Of a stretch of 64,000 nt of DNA, positions 1 to 8,500 are shown piece after piece. The stretch is taken from positions 154,501-218,500 of the forward strand of contig NZ_CP143423.1 of the NCBI RefSeq assembly GCF_014337925.2. Reading direction: 5' to 3'. Position 1 is the stretch's first letter. Each line of letters begins with the position of its first letter. Origin of the DNA: Roseobacter fucihabitans. GTDB lineage: Bacteria > Pseudomonadota > Alphaproteobacteria > Rhodobacterales > Rhodobacteraceae. The position numbers were made by a program, and so were the translations under genes. Below the pieces are notes generated by a model. The model saw nothing but the letters and a program-made list of their open reading frames with translations, was not told the DNA's origin and did no database searches.

Positions 1-218
1 GCTCGATGATCGAGAACTTCCTGACCTCCGTCTGGAAACAGGGGGGCCTTGCGGGTGCCGTGCCGACGGATGCTTTCAGCGTTCATGTGGGCCTGGGTGA
101 AACCATGACGCCGGTCGATATTCTTGAAGGTATCTTGCGGATTACCGTGTTGGTCGCCGTCACGCGCCCGGCGGAATTCATTGAGGTCACGTTCCAACAG
201 CAAATGCAAAAATCGTAA
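1..218 (+). CDS. contractile tail sheath protein, C-terminal part (Afp2/3/4-like)
   Basis: This is the 3' end of a gene that begins before the window; the reading frame is open from base 3. The last residues (RPAEFIEVTFQQQMQKS) match the usual end of phage-tail and eCIS sheath proteins, which ends in a RPAEFI-V-TFQQ-type strand. The sheath forms the outer contractile tube that drives the inner tube forward. It is followed after 29 bases by a tube gene, the normal sheath-tube order. Only about 70 residues are visible, so which sheath paralogue it is cannot be decided. Confidence 0.8.
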   Translation, partial: SMIENFLTSVWKQGGLAGAVPTDAFSVHVGLGETMTPVDILEGILRITVLVAVTRPAEFIEVTFQQQMQKS

Positions 219-247
219 AAGCGATCATAAAATGAAGGATTTAACAC

Positions 248-706
248 ATGGCAGATGATGGCTCCGCCCAAACGCAGGCAATCTGGCCGCTCCCCAAGTT
301 CCATTTTCAGGTGAAATGGGACGACACGGAACTGGCCTTTCAGGAGGTGTCGGGGCTCGACATCGAAACCCAACCGTTGGAATATCGCGCTGGCAACAAC
401 CCGGTGTTTTCCACGACCAAGATGCCCGGCATGTTGAAAACCGGCAATATCACGATGAAAAAGGGTGTGTTTGCTAAGGATAACGCGATCTGGGATTGGT
501 TTGCAGAGATCAAGATGAACACGATCAAGCGCAAAGCCCTGACGATTTCGCTGCTGGATGAGGCGCAGAACCCGACGATGGTCTGGAAGGTTCAGAACGC
601 CTTTCCGGTCAAGGTGACGGGCACGGATCTCAAGGCCGAAGGCAATGAGGTCGCGGTAGAGAGCATCGAGATCGCGCATGATGGTTTCGTGATCGAAAAC
701 GCCTAA
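248..706 (+). CDS. eCIS inner tube protein (gp19-like, Afp1/Afp5 family)
   Basis: A 152-residue protein of the T4 gp19-like tail tube family. The segment FQVKWDDTELAFQEVSGLD followed by a YRAGN motif and a KPG/MPG loop (KMPGMLKTGNITMKKG) is typical of 'phage tail region' tube proteins of eCIS and tailocins. Tube subunits stack as hexameric rings inside the sheath and form the channel that carries cargo. It lies between the sheath and a second, shorter-spaced tube paralogue. Length is normal for the family. The start is the ATG at 248, preceded by a weak AAGGA at 236-240. Confidence 0.9.
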   Translation: MADDGSAQTQAIWPLPKFHFQVKWDDTELAFQEVSGLDIETQPLEYRAGNNPVFSTTKMPGMLKTGNITMKKGVFAKDNAIWDWFAEIKMNTIKRKALTISLLDEAQNPTMVWKVQNAFPVKVTGTDLKAEGNEVAVESIEIAHDGFVIENA

Positions 707-710
707 AACC

Positions 711-1166
711 ATGAACTTGACGGACCCTCCTGTTGCGTTTCATTTCATGGTATCCTTTGTGGGCATTGTCCCACCGGTGCCCGATATGGCGTTTCAGGAG
801 GTCTCCGGTCTCGAAAGGTCGATTGAGTTGGAATCTGTGACGGAAGGCGGTGAAAACCGCTTTATTCACCAACTGCCCAAACCGGTGAAACAATCCAACC
901 TCGTGCTGAAACGGGCCATGACCACAATGGCGAGCGGGTTGGTGCAATGGTGTAAATCCACGCTGGAGGGGGATTTTTCGCAGGCCATCGTGCCCAAGGA
1001 TATGGTGGTTTCGCTGCTCAGTGAAAGCCGTGCTCCGGTGGCGACCTGGTCGATCGGCAATGCCTATCCGATCAAATGGTCGGTGGGGGGGTTCGATGCG
1101 ATGAAAAATGAACTGGCGATTGAGACAATCGAGTTTTCCTACACGACGCTCAAGAGGATGATGTGA
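711..1166 (+). CDS. second eCIS tube protein (Afp5-like, tube initiator type)
   Basis: A 151-residue paralogue of the preceding tube protein: it shares the FHF-V start, the MAFQEVSGLERSIE segment matching FQEVSGLDIE, and the LVLKRAMT strand. In Afp/PVC-type particles a second tube-like protein (Afp5) forms the layer joining tube and baseplate. Its position directly before the small Afp6-like gene and the LysM gene fits that role. The next gene starts inside its stop codon (TGATG at 1164-1168), so the two are translationally coupled. Assignment to the Afp5 layer is from position and divergence, not from a diagnostic residue. Confidence 0.85.
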   Translation: MNLTDPPVAFHFMVSFVGIVPPVPDMAFQEVSGLERSIELESVTEGGENRFIHQLPKPVKQSNLVLKRAMTTMASGLVQWCKSTLEGDFSQAIVPKDMVVSLLSESRAPVATWSIGNAYPIKWSVGGFDAMKNELAIETIEFSYTTLKRMM

Positions 1167-1339
1167 TGGCGGTAGAAATCGGCAGCCTTGTGGTGCGTGG
1201 CACCTTTGGAGCACCCGGCGGTAAGCCGGGTATCAGCCCCGAAGAGATGGAAGAACAGATGGCGATCCTGCGCCAATCGCTGCTGGATGAGGTGCGCGAC
1301 ATGATGCAAGAGGCGGACCGCCGCGCGCGGGAACGTTAA
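1166..1339 (+). CDS. small eCIS protein, DUF5908-like (Afp6 position)
   Basis: A 57-residue protein starting with MAVEIGSLVVRGTFG and ending in a charged helix (DEVRDMMQEADRRARER). The start, with an M-x-V/I-E-I-x-x-L-V-V-R pattern, resembles the short DUF5908 proteins found at the Afp6/Pvc6 position of injection-system operons. Its ATG overlaps the stop of the upstream tube gene (TGATG) and the next gene begins three bases after its stop, so it is embedded in the operon. The function is not established in the family. It is short enough to be missed by ordinary gene-length cut-offs. Confidence 0.75.
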   Translation: MAVEIGSLVVRGTFGAPGGKPGISPEEMEEQMAILRQSLLDEVRDMMQEADRRARER

Positions 1340-1342
1340 GGC

Positions 1343-2029
1343 GTGGCCAAGCTCAAGATCATCCGCTGCAAGGTCAACAATGATCAGATCGAGGCGCAAT
1401 CCGGCGATGACAACATCTTTGAGGCCACGATAAACCCGGAAAAATACACCCATAAGATGGGCCTGAAATATTCCGGCACGTCACAAGCGGGCGCAGGGGC
1501 CATCGGAAAATCCGCGGCCATCACCAAATTCGCCAGCACGGAACCGGAAAAGCTGGACTTTTCGATCACGCTGGATGGCACCGGCGTTGTGGCGTCCACG
1601 CGCGACACGACGGTGGCCGATCAGATCACGAAGCTGCGCGATATCGCCTATGATTACGACGGCGATACGCATGAACCCAACCCGGTGAAGGTTGTTTGGG
1701 GCGAGGGGCTGGATGCGTTTTTTGGTCGCCTGACGAGCCTGTCGGTGGAATATACGCTGTTTCATCCGGATGGTGCGGCGTTGCGGGCCAAGATCACGCT
1801 CGCTTTTGTCGAGGCCATCACCGAGGCGCAGGAGGCGCGTGAGGCCGGGCGCAATTCCCCCGATATGACCCATATGGTGCGTGTGCGGCAAGGCGATACG
1901 CTGCCTTTGTTGTGCCAGCAGATCTACAGCGATGCGTCGCGCTATCTGGAGGTGGCGCGGCTCAACAATCTGGATGGGTTTCGCACGTTGGTTCCCAACA
2001 CGCTTTTGCGTTTCCCGCCTGTGAGGTGA
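1343..2029 (+). CDS. LysM-domain tail/baseplate protein (Afp7-like)
   Basis: A 228-residue protein with GTG start. The N-terminal two thirds (the FEATINPEKYTHKMG segment followed by a strand-rich part) resembles the Afp7 and gp53-like tail proteins. The C-terminal 50 residues form a LysM-type module: VRQGDTLPLLCQQIY, then ARLNNLDGFRTLVPNTLLRFPP. In eCIS this protein belongs to the hub/baseplate region and ties tube to baseplate; the LysM fold here is structural rather than a proven peptidoglycan binder. A GGGAA at 1329-1333 is a plausible ribosome site. Followed three bases later by the spike gene. Confidence 0.85.
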   Translation: MAKLKIIRCKVNNDQIEAQSGDDNIFEATINPEKYTHKMGLKYSGTSQAGAGAIGKSAAITKFASTEPEKLDFSITLDGTGVVASTRDTTVADQITKLRDIAYDYDGDTHEPNPVKVVWGEGLDAFFGRLTSLSVEYTLFHPDGAALRAKITLAFVEAITEAQEAREAGRNSPDMTHMVRVRQGDTLPLLCQQIYSDASRYLEVARLNNLDGFRTLVPNTLLRFPPVR

Positions 2030-2032
2030 TCT

Positions 2033-3799
2033 ATGGCCGATAGTCCGACATTTGACACTGATGGCCCCGTGGGGGTGAGCATCAAGATCAATGGCAGCGC
2101 CATAAGTGACGTGCTTTTGGTGGCCTCCGTCAAGGTCTACAAGCAGCTCGGGCGGATTCCCGAAGCCGTTGTCACCATCGAGACCGGGTCGATCCCGGCC
2201 AATGAATTCGACGTGGTTGACGGGGCCGAGTTCGATCTGGGTGCGAAAATCGAGGTCTCCGCTTTTTATGGTGATGAGGCAGAAGGGTTGCTGTTCAAAG
2301 GTATCATCTATGGCAAACGCCTGCGCATTCGCGCCGCTGATCCGCCGCAGATGATCCTGACGTGCCGTGACAAGGCGGCGGTGATGAATGTTGTTTCAAA
2401 AACGACCCCTTTCGCCGATCAGAAAGACAGTGACGTGATGAGTAACATCATTAAACAAAGCGGCCTGACGGCGGATATCAAGGCCACGCAAATCGCGGCG
2501 CGGGACCAGTTGCAACACAATTGCACCGATTGGGATTTCCTGCGGATGCTGGCGGATCGCAACGGTTACATTCTGCTTAGCGACGATGAAAAGATCAAGG
2601 CCGCACCGCCCGATGTCAACGGGGCGGCGGTCCTGAGCCTGACTTTGGGGGTGGATATTATCACCTTTGACGCGGAGGCAGATACACGGGCATTGATCGG
2701 TGAGGCGTCCGGGCGTTCCTGGGACGAGGCGGGTCAGGATATTGTGGAGGAAGACGCAAAGGCACCCAAGGACCTCAAGTGGGGCAACCTCAAAAACGAT
2801 GCACTGTCGGATGTGATCGGCGGGGCCAAGCGTGGTTTTGCCATCCCCGATGTGATGGATGCGGCAGATATGGGCGTCATCGCCTCCGCACGCAGGCTGC
2901 GCTCGTCCCTCTCGGCGCTTCAGGGCCGTTGTTCCTTTCAGGGCAACGCCAAGCCGCTGCCCGACACCATGATCGAAATCGCCGGGGTCGGTGAACGTTT
3001 TGGCGGCACCGCCTATATTTCCGGCGTGGAACAGCAGATCGAGAGAGGCGAGTGGACCACCGAGGTGATGTTGGGTCTGCCGGCGGATTGGCGTTCCGAT
3101 GTCTCTGATCTGGGTGGGGCGGATGCAGCGGGGCTGACCACCCCGATCAGAGGGTTGCAGATTGCAACAGTCGTCACCCTCATGCAGGATCCGGATGACC
3201 GACTACGTGTGCAGGTCAAGCTTCCCATGCTTGGGATCGAAGAAACGCTCGTTTGGGCCCGGTTTGCCGCGCCCTATGCGACGGCGGACGCTGGGATACA
3301 ATTCATGCCCGAAATTGGCGATGAGGTGGTTGTGGCGTTTTTGAACGCCGACCCCAATGCCCCCGTGATCCTTGGATCTTTGCACAATGGCACCGCCGCG
3401 CAACCCTATACGCCGGATGAACCCAATACGTTCAAGGGTATTGTAAGCAAGTCGCGGATGAAGATTGAGTTCGAGGATGAGAAGAAAATCCTGACGCTGG
3501 AAACCCCCGGCGGGCATAAGGTGGTGATGGATGATGACACGAACACCGTCACAATCACCGACAGCAACGGCAATGAGATGGAAATGGCCGCCGCCGGGAT
3601 TGCTTTGGATAGCCCCGGCGATATCACGCTGACGGCCAAAGGAAAGATTGCGCTTGAAGCAGTACAGGATGTGACGGTCGAGGGCTTGAATGTCGAGCTG
3701 AGCGCAAACGCCCAGATCACCGCTTCCGGGAACGCGAGCGCAGAGCTTTCATCAAGTGGTCAGACGGTCGTCAAAGGCTCCATCGTGATGATCAATTAG
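2033..3799 (+). CDS. VgrG-like spike/hub protein (Afp8-like)
   Basis: A 588-residue central spike. The first 360 residues resemble the gp27-like hub of VgrG proteins. Residues around 375-465 form the gp5-like OB domain (LRVQVKLPMLGIEETLVWARF, then GDEVVVAFLNADPNAPVILGSLHNG, a hallmark of VgrG). The rest is a beta-helix-like stretch of short repeats (DITLTAKGKIALEAVQDVTV and so on) ending in KGSIVMIN. The trimer forms the puncturing needle and is tipped by the PAAR protein encoded 11 bases downstream. A strong AGGAGGA at 3799-3804 serves that next gene. No extra C-terminal effector domain is fused to this spike. Confidence 0.92.
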   Translation: MADSPTFDTDGPVGVSIKINGSAISDVLLVASVKVYKQLGRIPEAVVTIETGSIPANEFDVVDGAEFDLGAKIEVSAFYGDEAEGLLFKGIIYGKRLRIRAADPPQMILTCRDKAAVMNVVSKTTPFADQKDSDVMSNIIKQSGLTADIKATQIAARDQLQHNCTDWDFLRMLADRNGYILLSDDEKIKAAPPDVNGAAVLSLTLGVDIITFDAEADTRALIGEASGRSWDEAGQDIVEEDAKAPKDLKWGNLKNDALSDVIGGAKRGFAIPDVMDAADMGVIASARRLRSSLSALQGRCSFQGNAKPLPDTMIEIAGVGERFGGTAYISGVEQQIERGEWTTEVMLGLPADWRSDVSDLGGADAAGLTTPIRGLQIATVVTLMQDPDDRLRVQVKLPMLGIEETLVWARFAAPYATADAGIQFMPEIGDEVVVAFLNADPNAPVILGSLHNGTAAQPYTPDEPNTFKGIVSKSRMKIEFEDEKKILTLETPGGHKVVMDDDTNTVTITDSNGNEMEMAAAGIALDSPGDITLTAKGKIALEAVQDVTVEGLNVELSANAQITASGNASAELSSSGQTVVKGSIVMIN

Positions 3800-3810
3800 G
3801 AGGATATGCC

Positions 3811-4101
3811 ATGCCGCCCGCCGCCAGACTGACCGATATGCAAACCTGCCCGATGGTGACGGGGATCGTGCCGCATGTGGGCGGGCCGATTGTGGGTCCG
3901 GGCGAGGCGACGGTTCTGATCGTCAGCCTGCCCGCCGCCGTTGTCGGGGATAATTGTGTCTGTGTGGGACCGCCCGCGACCATCGTCAAAGGCTCCGCCA
4001 CCGTGTTGATCGGGGGCAAACCGGCGGCGCGGATGGGGGATACAACCTCGCATGGCGGGGCGATTATTCTGGGCGCGCCGACCGTGCTCATCGGGGGTTG
4101 A
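3811..4101 (+). CDS. PAAR-domain spike tip protein (Afp10-like)
   Basis: A 96-residue PAAR protein, rich in glycine and short strands. It contains PPAARLTD near the start and the repeated pattern of V-GG, VLIGGKPAARMGD and GAIILGAPTVLIGG. PAAR proteins sharpen the tip of VgrG trimers and can carry effectors; this one is minimal with no extension. Conserved His and Cys residues (TC-, PH-, TSHGG) fit metal binding at the cone tip. The start is the ATG at 3811, seven bases after AGGAGGA. Confidence 0.9.
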   Translation: MPPAARLTDMQTCPMVTGIVPHVGGPIVGPGEATVLIVSLPAAVVGDNCVCVGPPATIVKGSATVLIGGKPAARMGDTTSHGGAIILGAPTVLIGG

Positions 4102-4102
4102 T

Positions 4103-4540
4103 ATGGCACAGAACGATCCCTCTTTTCTGGGGCGCGGGTGGTCTTTTCCCCCGCGTTTTGATGGCTATACCGGGCAAGCCCATCTGTCCCACGGAGAAGA
4201 GGACATTGTTGAAAGCCTGCGGATCCTGATGGAAACCCGACCCGGCGAGCGGGTGATGCATCCGACCTATGGGTGCCGCCTGCACGACCTGGTTTTTGCG
4301 CCAATGAACGGGGAAACCAAAGCGGCCATTCGCGTGGCGATCACCCAGGCGATCCTGTTTTTCGAACCCCGGATCACCTTGAAATCGGTGGAGGTTGTGA
4401 CCCGTGACTGGACAGGTGGCATCTTGCGGATCGCGTTGAGCTACACGGTCAATCAGACCAACACGCGCCATAACATGGTTTTCCCCTATTACATCAACGA
4501 GGGCACGCTGGTCTCTGATTTGCCTGTTGCCGCTACATGA
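4103..4540 (+). CDS. GPW/gp25 family baseplate protein (Afp9-like)
   Basis: A 145-residue gp25-type baseplate wedge protein. It carries the gp25 signatures: a leading FLGRGWSFPPRF, then EDIVESLRILMETRPGERVM, then PTYGCRLHDLVF. gp25 proteins nucleate sheath assembly on the baseplate. I chose the ATG at 4103, one base after the PAAR stop; an open frame further upstream overlaps the PAAR gene and is not likely used. The order PAAR then gp25 is the reverse of afp9-afp10 in Serratia, a minor swap. It overlaps the next gene by four bases (ATGA). Confidence 0.9.
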   Translation: MAQNDPSFLGRGWSFPPRFDGYTGQAHLSHGEEDIVESLRILMETRPGERVMHPTYGCRLHDLVFAPMNGETKAAIRVAITQAILFFEPRITLKSVEVVTRDWTGGILRIALSYTVNQTNTRHNMVFPYYINEGTLVSDLPVAAT

Positions 4541-5487
4541 CACCGCTGCGCCCAACGGCCAGACCGCTCCGCGCTGGAGGCAGGCGGCTCTGTCTGACCT
4601 GGACGGTCCTGGCTGTCGCGCTGGCGGGATGTGGGCCTATCGAAGCGTTTAAGGCCAGTGCGGTCGGTGAGCGGTTGGGGCTCGCGCCCATCACGCCCTG
4701 TGATGTAAGTAAACTGGAAGGCAAACGCCTGATCGGGGCCTATTTGCGCCAGGTGACAGTGACGCAGGGGTTTGAGATGTTCTCGATCACCGGCGTTCCG
4801 CGCAGCACCGGTTTGCCCCGAAATCTCGACTTTGATGATAGCAAGATCAGACGCCTGTCGCTCTCACCGGACGGCGCATTGACAGGCTCAAGGCGCTCCA
4901 CCATTACGGCGCGCGAAGGCTTTCCCAAAACCGCGACACTGCCTGCGGTCTATGACATGACGTACCGCGCGGAGCGGATTGATTACACGGGCCCCATGGT
5001 GGTCGGCACAAGTGCCACGGGGTTTGAAATTCCCACCACTGGCCGGGCTCTTTATGGCGGCACCGTGCAGCTTTCGATGACGCGCTTTCTGGAGGATGGA
5101 AGCGTTCAGACTTCCGATTCAACCGGCAGGTTCACCGTCGATATTGGATATGGGTCCGGGCGGGCGCGTTTCGATGTGAGTGCGCTTGAAACCACAGAAG
5201 GTGCCGCGTTGCCGTTTGACCGCCTGACCTGGGCCAATCTGGGGGTTTGCGGCACCCGTGTGATCAGTAGTGGCCAGGGAAACGTCAAGACCATCAGCGC
5301 AGAGGGCCGCGCGAGCAGCCCCTTTGTGATCGGGCGCGCGCTCGCCCCTGCGCGTTCAAATTTTGAATCAATGCAATTTGCAAATCAGGAACGTCCGGCA
5401 CCGCCCGGCGCCTATGGCGGTATTTTCTCCATCGAAAGCGATATCGGGACGCTGTCGGCGGTTTTTCTATCGGATAATTCGCCCTAG
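4537..5487 (+). CDS. predicted eCIS-associated lipoprotein, function unknown
   Basis: A 316-residue protein I do not recognise. The N-terminus has a basic region (RRL), a hydrophobic stretch LTWTVLAVALAGC and a lipobox ending at Cys32, so it should be exported and lipid-anchored. The rest is mostly beta-strand-like with no familiar catalytic motif. It is locked into the operon: its ATG overlaps the gp25 stop (ATGA), and the baseplate J gene follows after 104 bases. No lipoprotein stands between gp25 and J in the Afp or PVC clusters I know. A link between the particle and the periplasmic face of a membrane is an inference from the signal peptide and position. Confidence 0.7.
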   Translation: MTPLRPTARPLRAGGRRLCLTWTVLAVALAGCGPIEAFKASAVGERLGLAPITPCDVSKLEGKRLIGAYLRQVTVTQGFEMFSITGVPRSTGLPRNLDFDDSKIRRLSLSPDGALTGSRRSTITAREGFPKTATLPAVYDMTYRAERIDYTGPMVVGTSATGFEIPTTGRALYGGTVQLSMTRFLEDGSVQTSDSTGRFTVDIGYGSGRARFDVSALETTEGAALPFDRLTWANLGVCGTRVISSGQGNVKTISAEGRASSPFVIGRALAPARSNFESMQFANQERPAPPGAYGGIFSIESDIGTLSAVFLSDNSP

Positions 5488-5591
5488 GCGAGAACCTTTA
5501 CCTTGCGTCATACCATTGGGTGCTGCACTCTGGATTTGGGGGAAATTAAGGTGCTGATCGCGGTATTCATGGGTGCCTCCGCCGGGTCGTT

Positions 5592-8500
5592 ATGCGCGGC
5601 CAATATGAATATCTATCTCCTGTGTTGTGGTTGGATGTGTTGACAGACTGGAAAAATATCACGGTCACTCCGGGTGCCTTGGAACATCTGCGCTTGCCAC
5701 AAGCCTTGGAGGATCCGTCGCTCAAGATCCTCCCCTTGACCCTGGCTCAGGCGTTTTCCCGTGCCGGGGATCGGTTGGGTGCGAGCGATGCTTATTTGCG
5801 CCTTGCCAAAGATGTTGGCCCCTGGGCGCGCCTGTTTTTGGCCGAACCGGCGTATGTGTTGTCGGAGTTGCTGTCGTTTCACGCCGGGGATGCGGCGCGC
5901 GCCTTTGAGACGGCGCTTGAGGAAAACCCCGATGATGCCGTGCAGCAGATCGGAGACCTGTCGCGGCGCTTACGGGATTGGATTGAGCGGATCGAGGCAG
6001 GTCAAAACCCGCAGTTTTCCAAACAGATCGACCAGATCAATGCCGAGGCTGATCTACTGGATCGTCTGAACGATATGTCGCGCAATAAATCCAGCGATAT
6101 ATTGGCCGGGGTCAAAAAATGGGGTGTATCGGCACGCGCATTGGCAGAGGACCGCGACGCGCTGTATAAGGCCCGCGCCATTGAAACGGGGTTGCGTGGC
6201 AATCACGCTGTGCTGCGCAATACGGTGGTCACGCTGCAACCAACCGCACAGGCCGCCTTTGACGCAAGGATTGCCTCCGGAGATATCGATCCCGCATTGG
6301 GTCTGTTGATTGCCGAATTGCGCACCTCGATGCTGGTTGAGACGCAGATCAACGCGTTTATGGACCGTTTTACGCAGTATTATTACCATGATGTCATCGG
6401 TCAAAGCCCCGCCGGTCCCTCAAAGGAACGGGTCCTGCTGCATCTGTACAACAGCCAGAAAACAGGCGTTCTGGAAAAGGGGACATCGCTTCAATCCCGA
6501 TCCGGCGATGGCATGATCCAGCGGTTCGAAACAGAGACCACCGTCCCCGTCAGCCGGGCGCAGTTGGCGCGCACGACCGTATTGGCCTATGACATGGACC
6601 CGGCCATCTCGCTGAATGCGACGCTAAACGGCATCACCGGTGTGCGGGCAGCCTCCTATGCGCCGGGGCCTCGCGCTGTGAGCGAACCGATGTTTTCGCC
6701 CCGCACAAGCGGCCCGGTGCGCCTTGGTCTGGATCTTTCTTCTGCGATGTTCATGCTGGCTGAAGGGGAGCGTTGGATCGAAGTGTCGTTCAACATGGAG
6801 CGTCGCAGTGCGTTGCCGGCCATTTCCAGCCAGTCTCCCGACCGTGCCGCCCGCAAGGCGGACCCGGACCAGTTGGACCCTGATCTGGTATTGGCGCTGC
6901 GCGAGGATCCCGAATTGATCCAAGCCTTCAGCCAGTCCGACCTTGACGTGGGCGTGGATATGATCGCGCGCAAGGTACAGGCACTGGCAACCGAACGGCG
7001 TGTCACGCTCTCCTTGTCGCTGGTCTATGAGGTGCTGGCCCACCACGTGCTCGAAGTAAACGCCTTGCGCGTATTGCTGGGCCGGATCGTCACGCTCAGC
7101 CTGATCGAAACCCGCGTGTTTCCCAGCGGTAACTATTGGAACGCGCTGCGCACAAAGATCGACGTCTGTCGCTCTCAACTGAGCGGCCAGGCGGGCGTGG
7201 CTGCCAGTGAAACCGATCACCAGTCAATGATTTTCGATGCCTTTGACTCCACGCCGGATGGTACTTTTGTTCTGGCCCCCGAGGATGTGTTTGAAAAACT
7301 TCTCAGCGATGCGTTTGAAGTGACGTTGAGCACGGGGGCGGGGCCGGTAACCCCCAGTGTGACGCAGGTGCTTTCCAATATTCATGCGGATAACGCGGGC
7401 CTGACGCTCAAGTTGAAACTGGATGACAAGGTGGCGCCAATTGTCGGGCCTGATCCGACAAACGCCCCGGTTTTGTCTCTGCGCTATGCCAGCAGCGCGC
7501 GCATCTGTCCGGTGTCTTTTTTTGAACGCTACCACATCAAGAATTTCGATATTCGCGTAAAGGCCGCAGGAATTCGCCAGATTGCGGCGCTGTCGGATGA
7601 CGGACCGGTTGCAACCGGCCAGAACTTCATGCCTTTTGGTGCGCGGCCCAAAGATGGCGCATCCCTCTGGGTGGGGTGTGCCGAAATGGCGATCAAGCCT
7701 GTGACGGACGTGGGTGTCACGCTGACATGGGCGCAAACACCGGGGAAAATCGGTAGTTTTGAGGGCCATTACGCGCATTATGCCAATCGCAAGGACATAC
7801 CGGACCCGAAGCTGACGCTCGCGTTCCTCAGCGCGGATGGCTGGAAAGGTCTGGGTGCGCGCGCCCTGCCGATGTTTGAACGCTCGGATTTGGGCGAATT
7901 GAGCCCTGATTGGTCTTTTGAAGGCGCGCTTTATGCGCCTTCCAACCCCACCGACCGTGTGGTGACGCCGCAAGATTTCCATGCTCGCCAAAAGGTGCCT
8001 GCCGGCATGATCAGCCTGAGCTTGAGCGATACGGCGAATGGTTTTCTGGCGGATGAATACCCGCTTGCCCTGGTCAAGGCGATGCGCCCACGGCTCTTGC
8101 CACCGCCCCTTTTGCCGCCCCGCCCGGTGCCGCCTGCGCCCTTTGTGCCACAGATTGCACGGATGTCGCTGTCCTATACCGCGCAGGCCAAGATCGAGAT
8201 CAATGCCCCCCAGACCGCGCGCGCGGGCGAAAAAGTCGTGCAGGTCGGGGCCTTCGGGCAGGTCGAGGTTTTCCCCAAGCGGACCCTGCGTCATGTGACG
8301 CTGTTTCCGCCCCGGCTCGGATATGGGCATCTGTTCATTCAGATCAGCGGGCGGGATGCCACGGGGCCTTTGACGCTGTTGTTCAATGTGGCGGAGCGCG
8401 GGCATTTGCGCCGGGTGCCGGAGGTTAATCCGATTGCCTGGCACTATTTGACCTTTGCCGGATGGGCACCACTGCCTGCGACGGCAATTGCCTCAGACAG

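Noticed and set aside
5551-5643. Short frame MGASAGSLCAANMNIYLLCC-type before the J gene
   Set aside because: It overlaps the J gene start, is only about 30 codons and has no ribosome site.
7224-8444. 406-codon open frame on the - strand
   Set aside because: It lies wholly antisense to the baseplate J gene, has no family motif and reflects GC-rich third positions.
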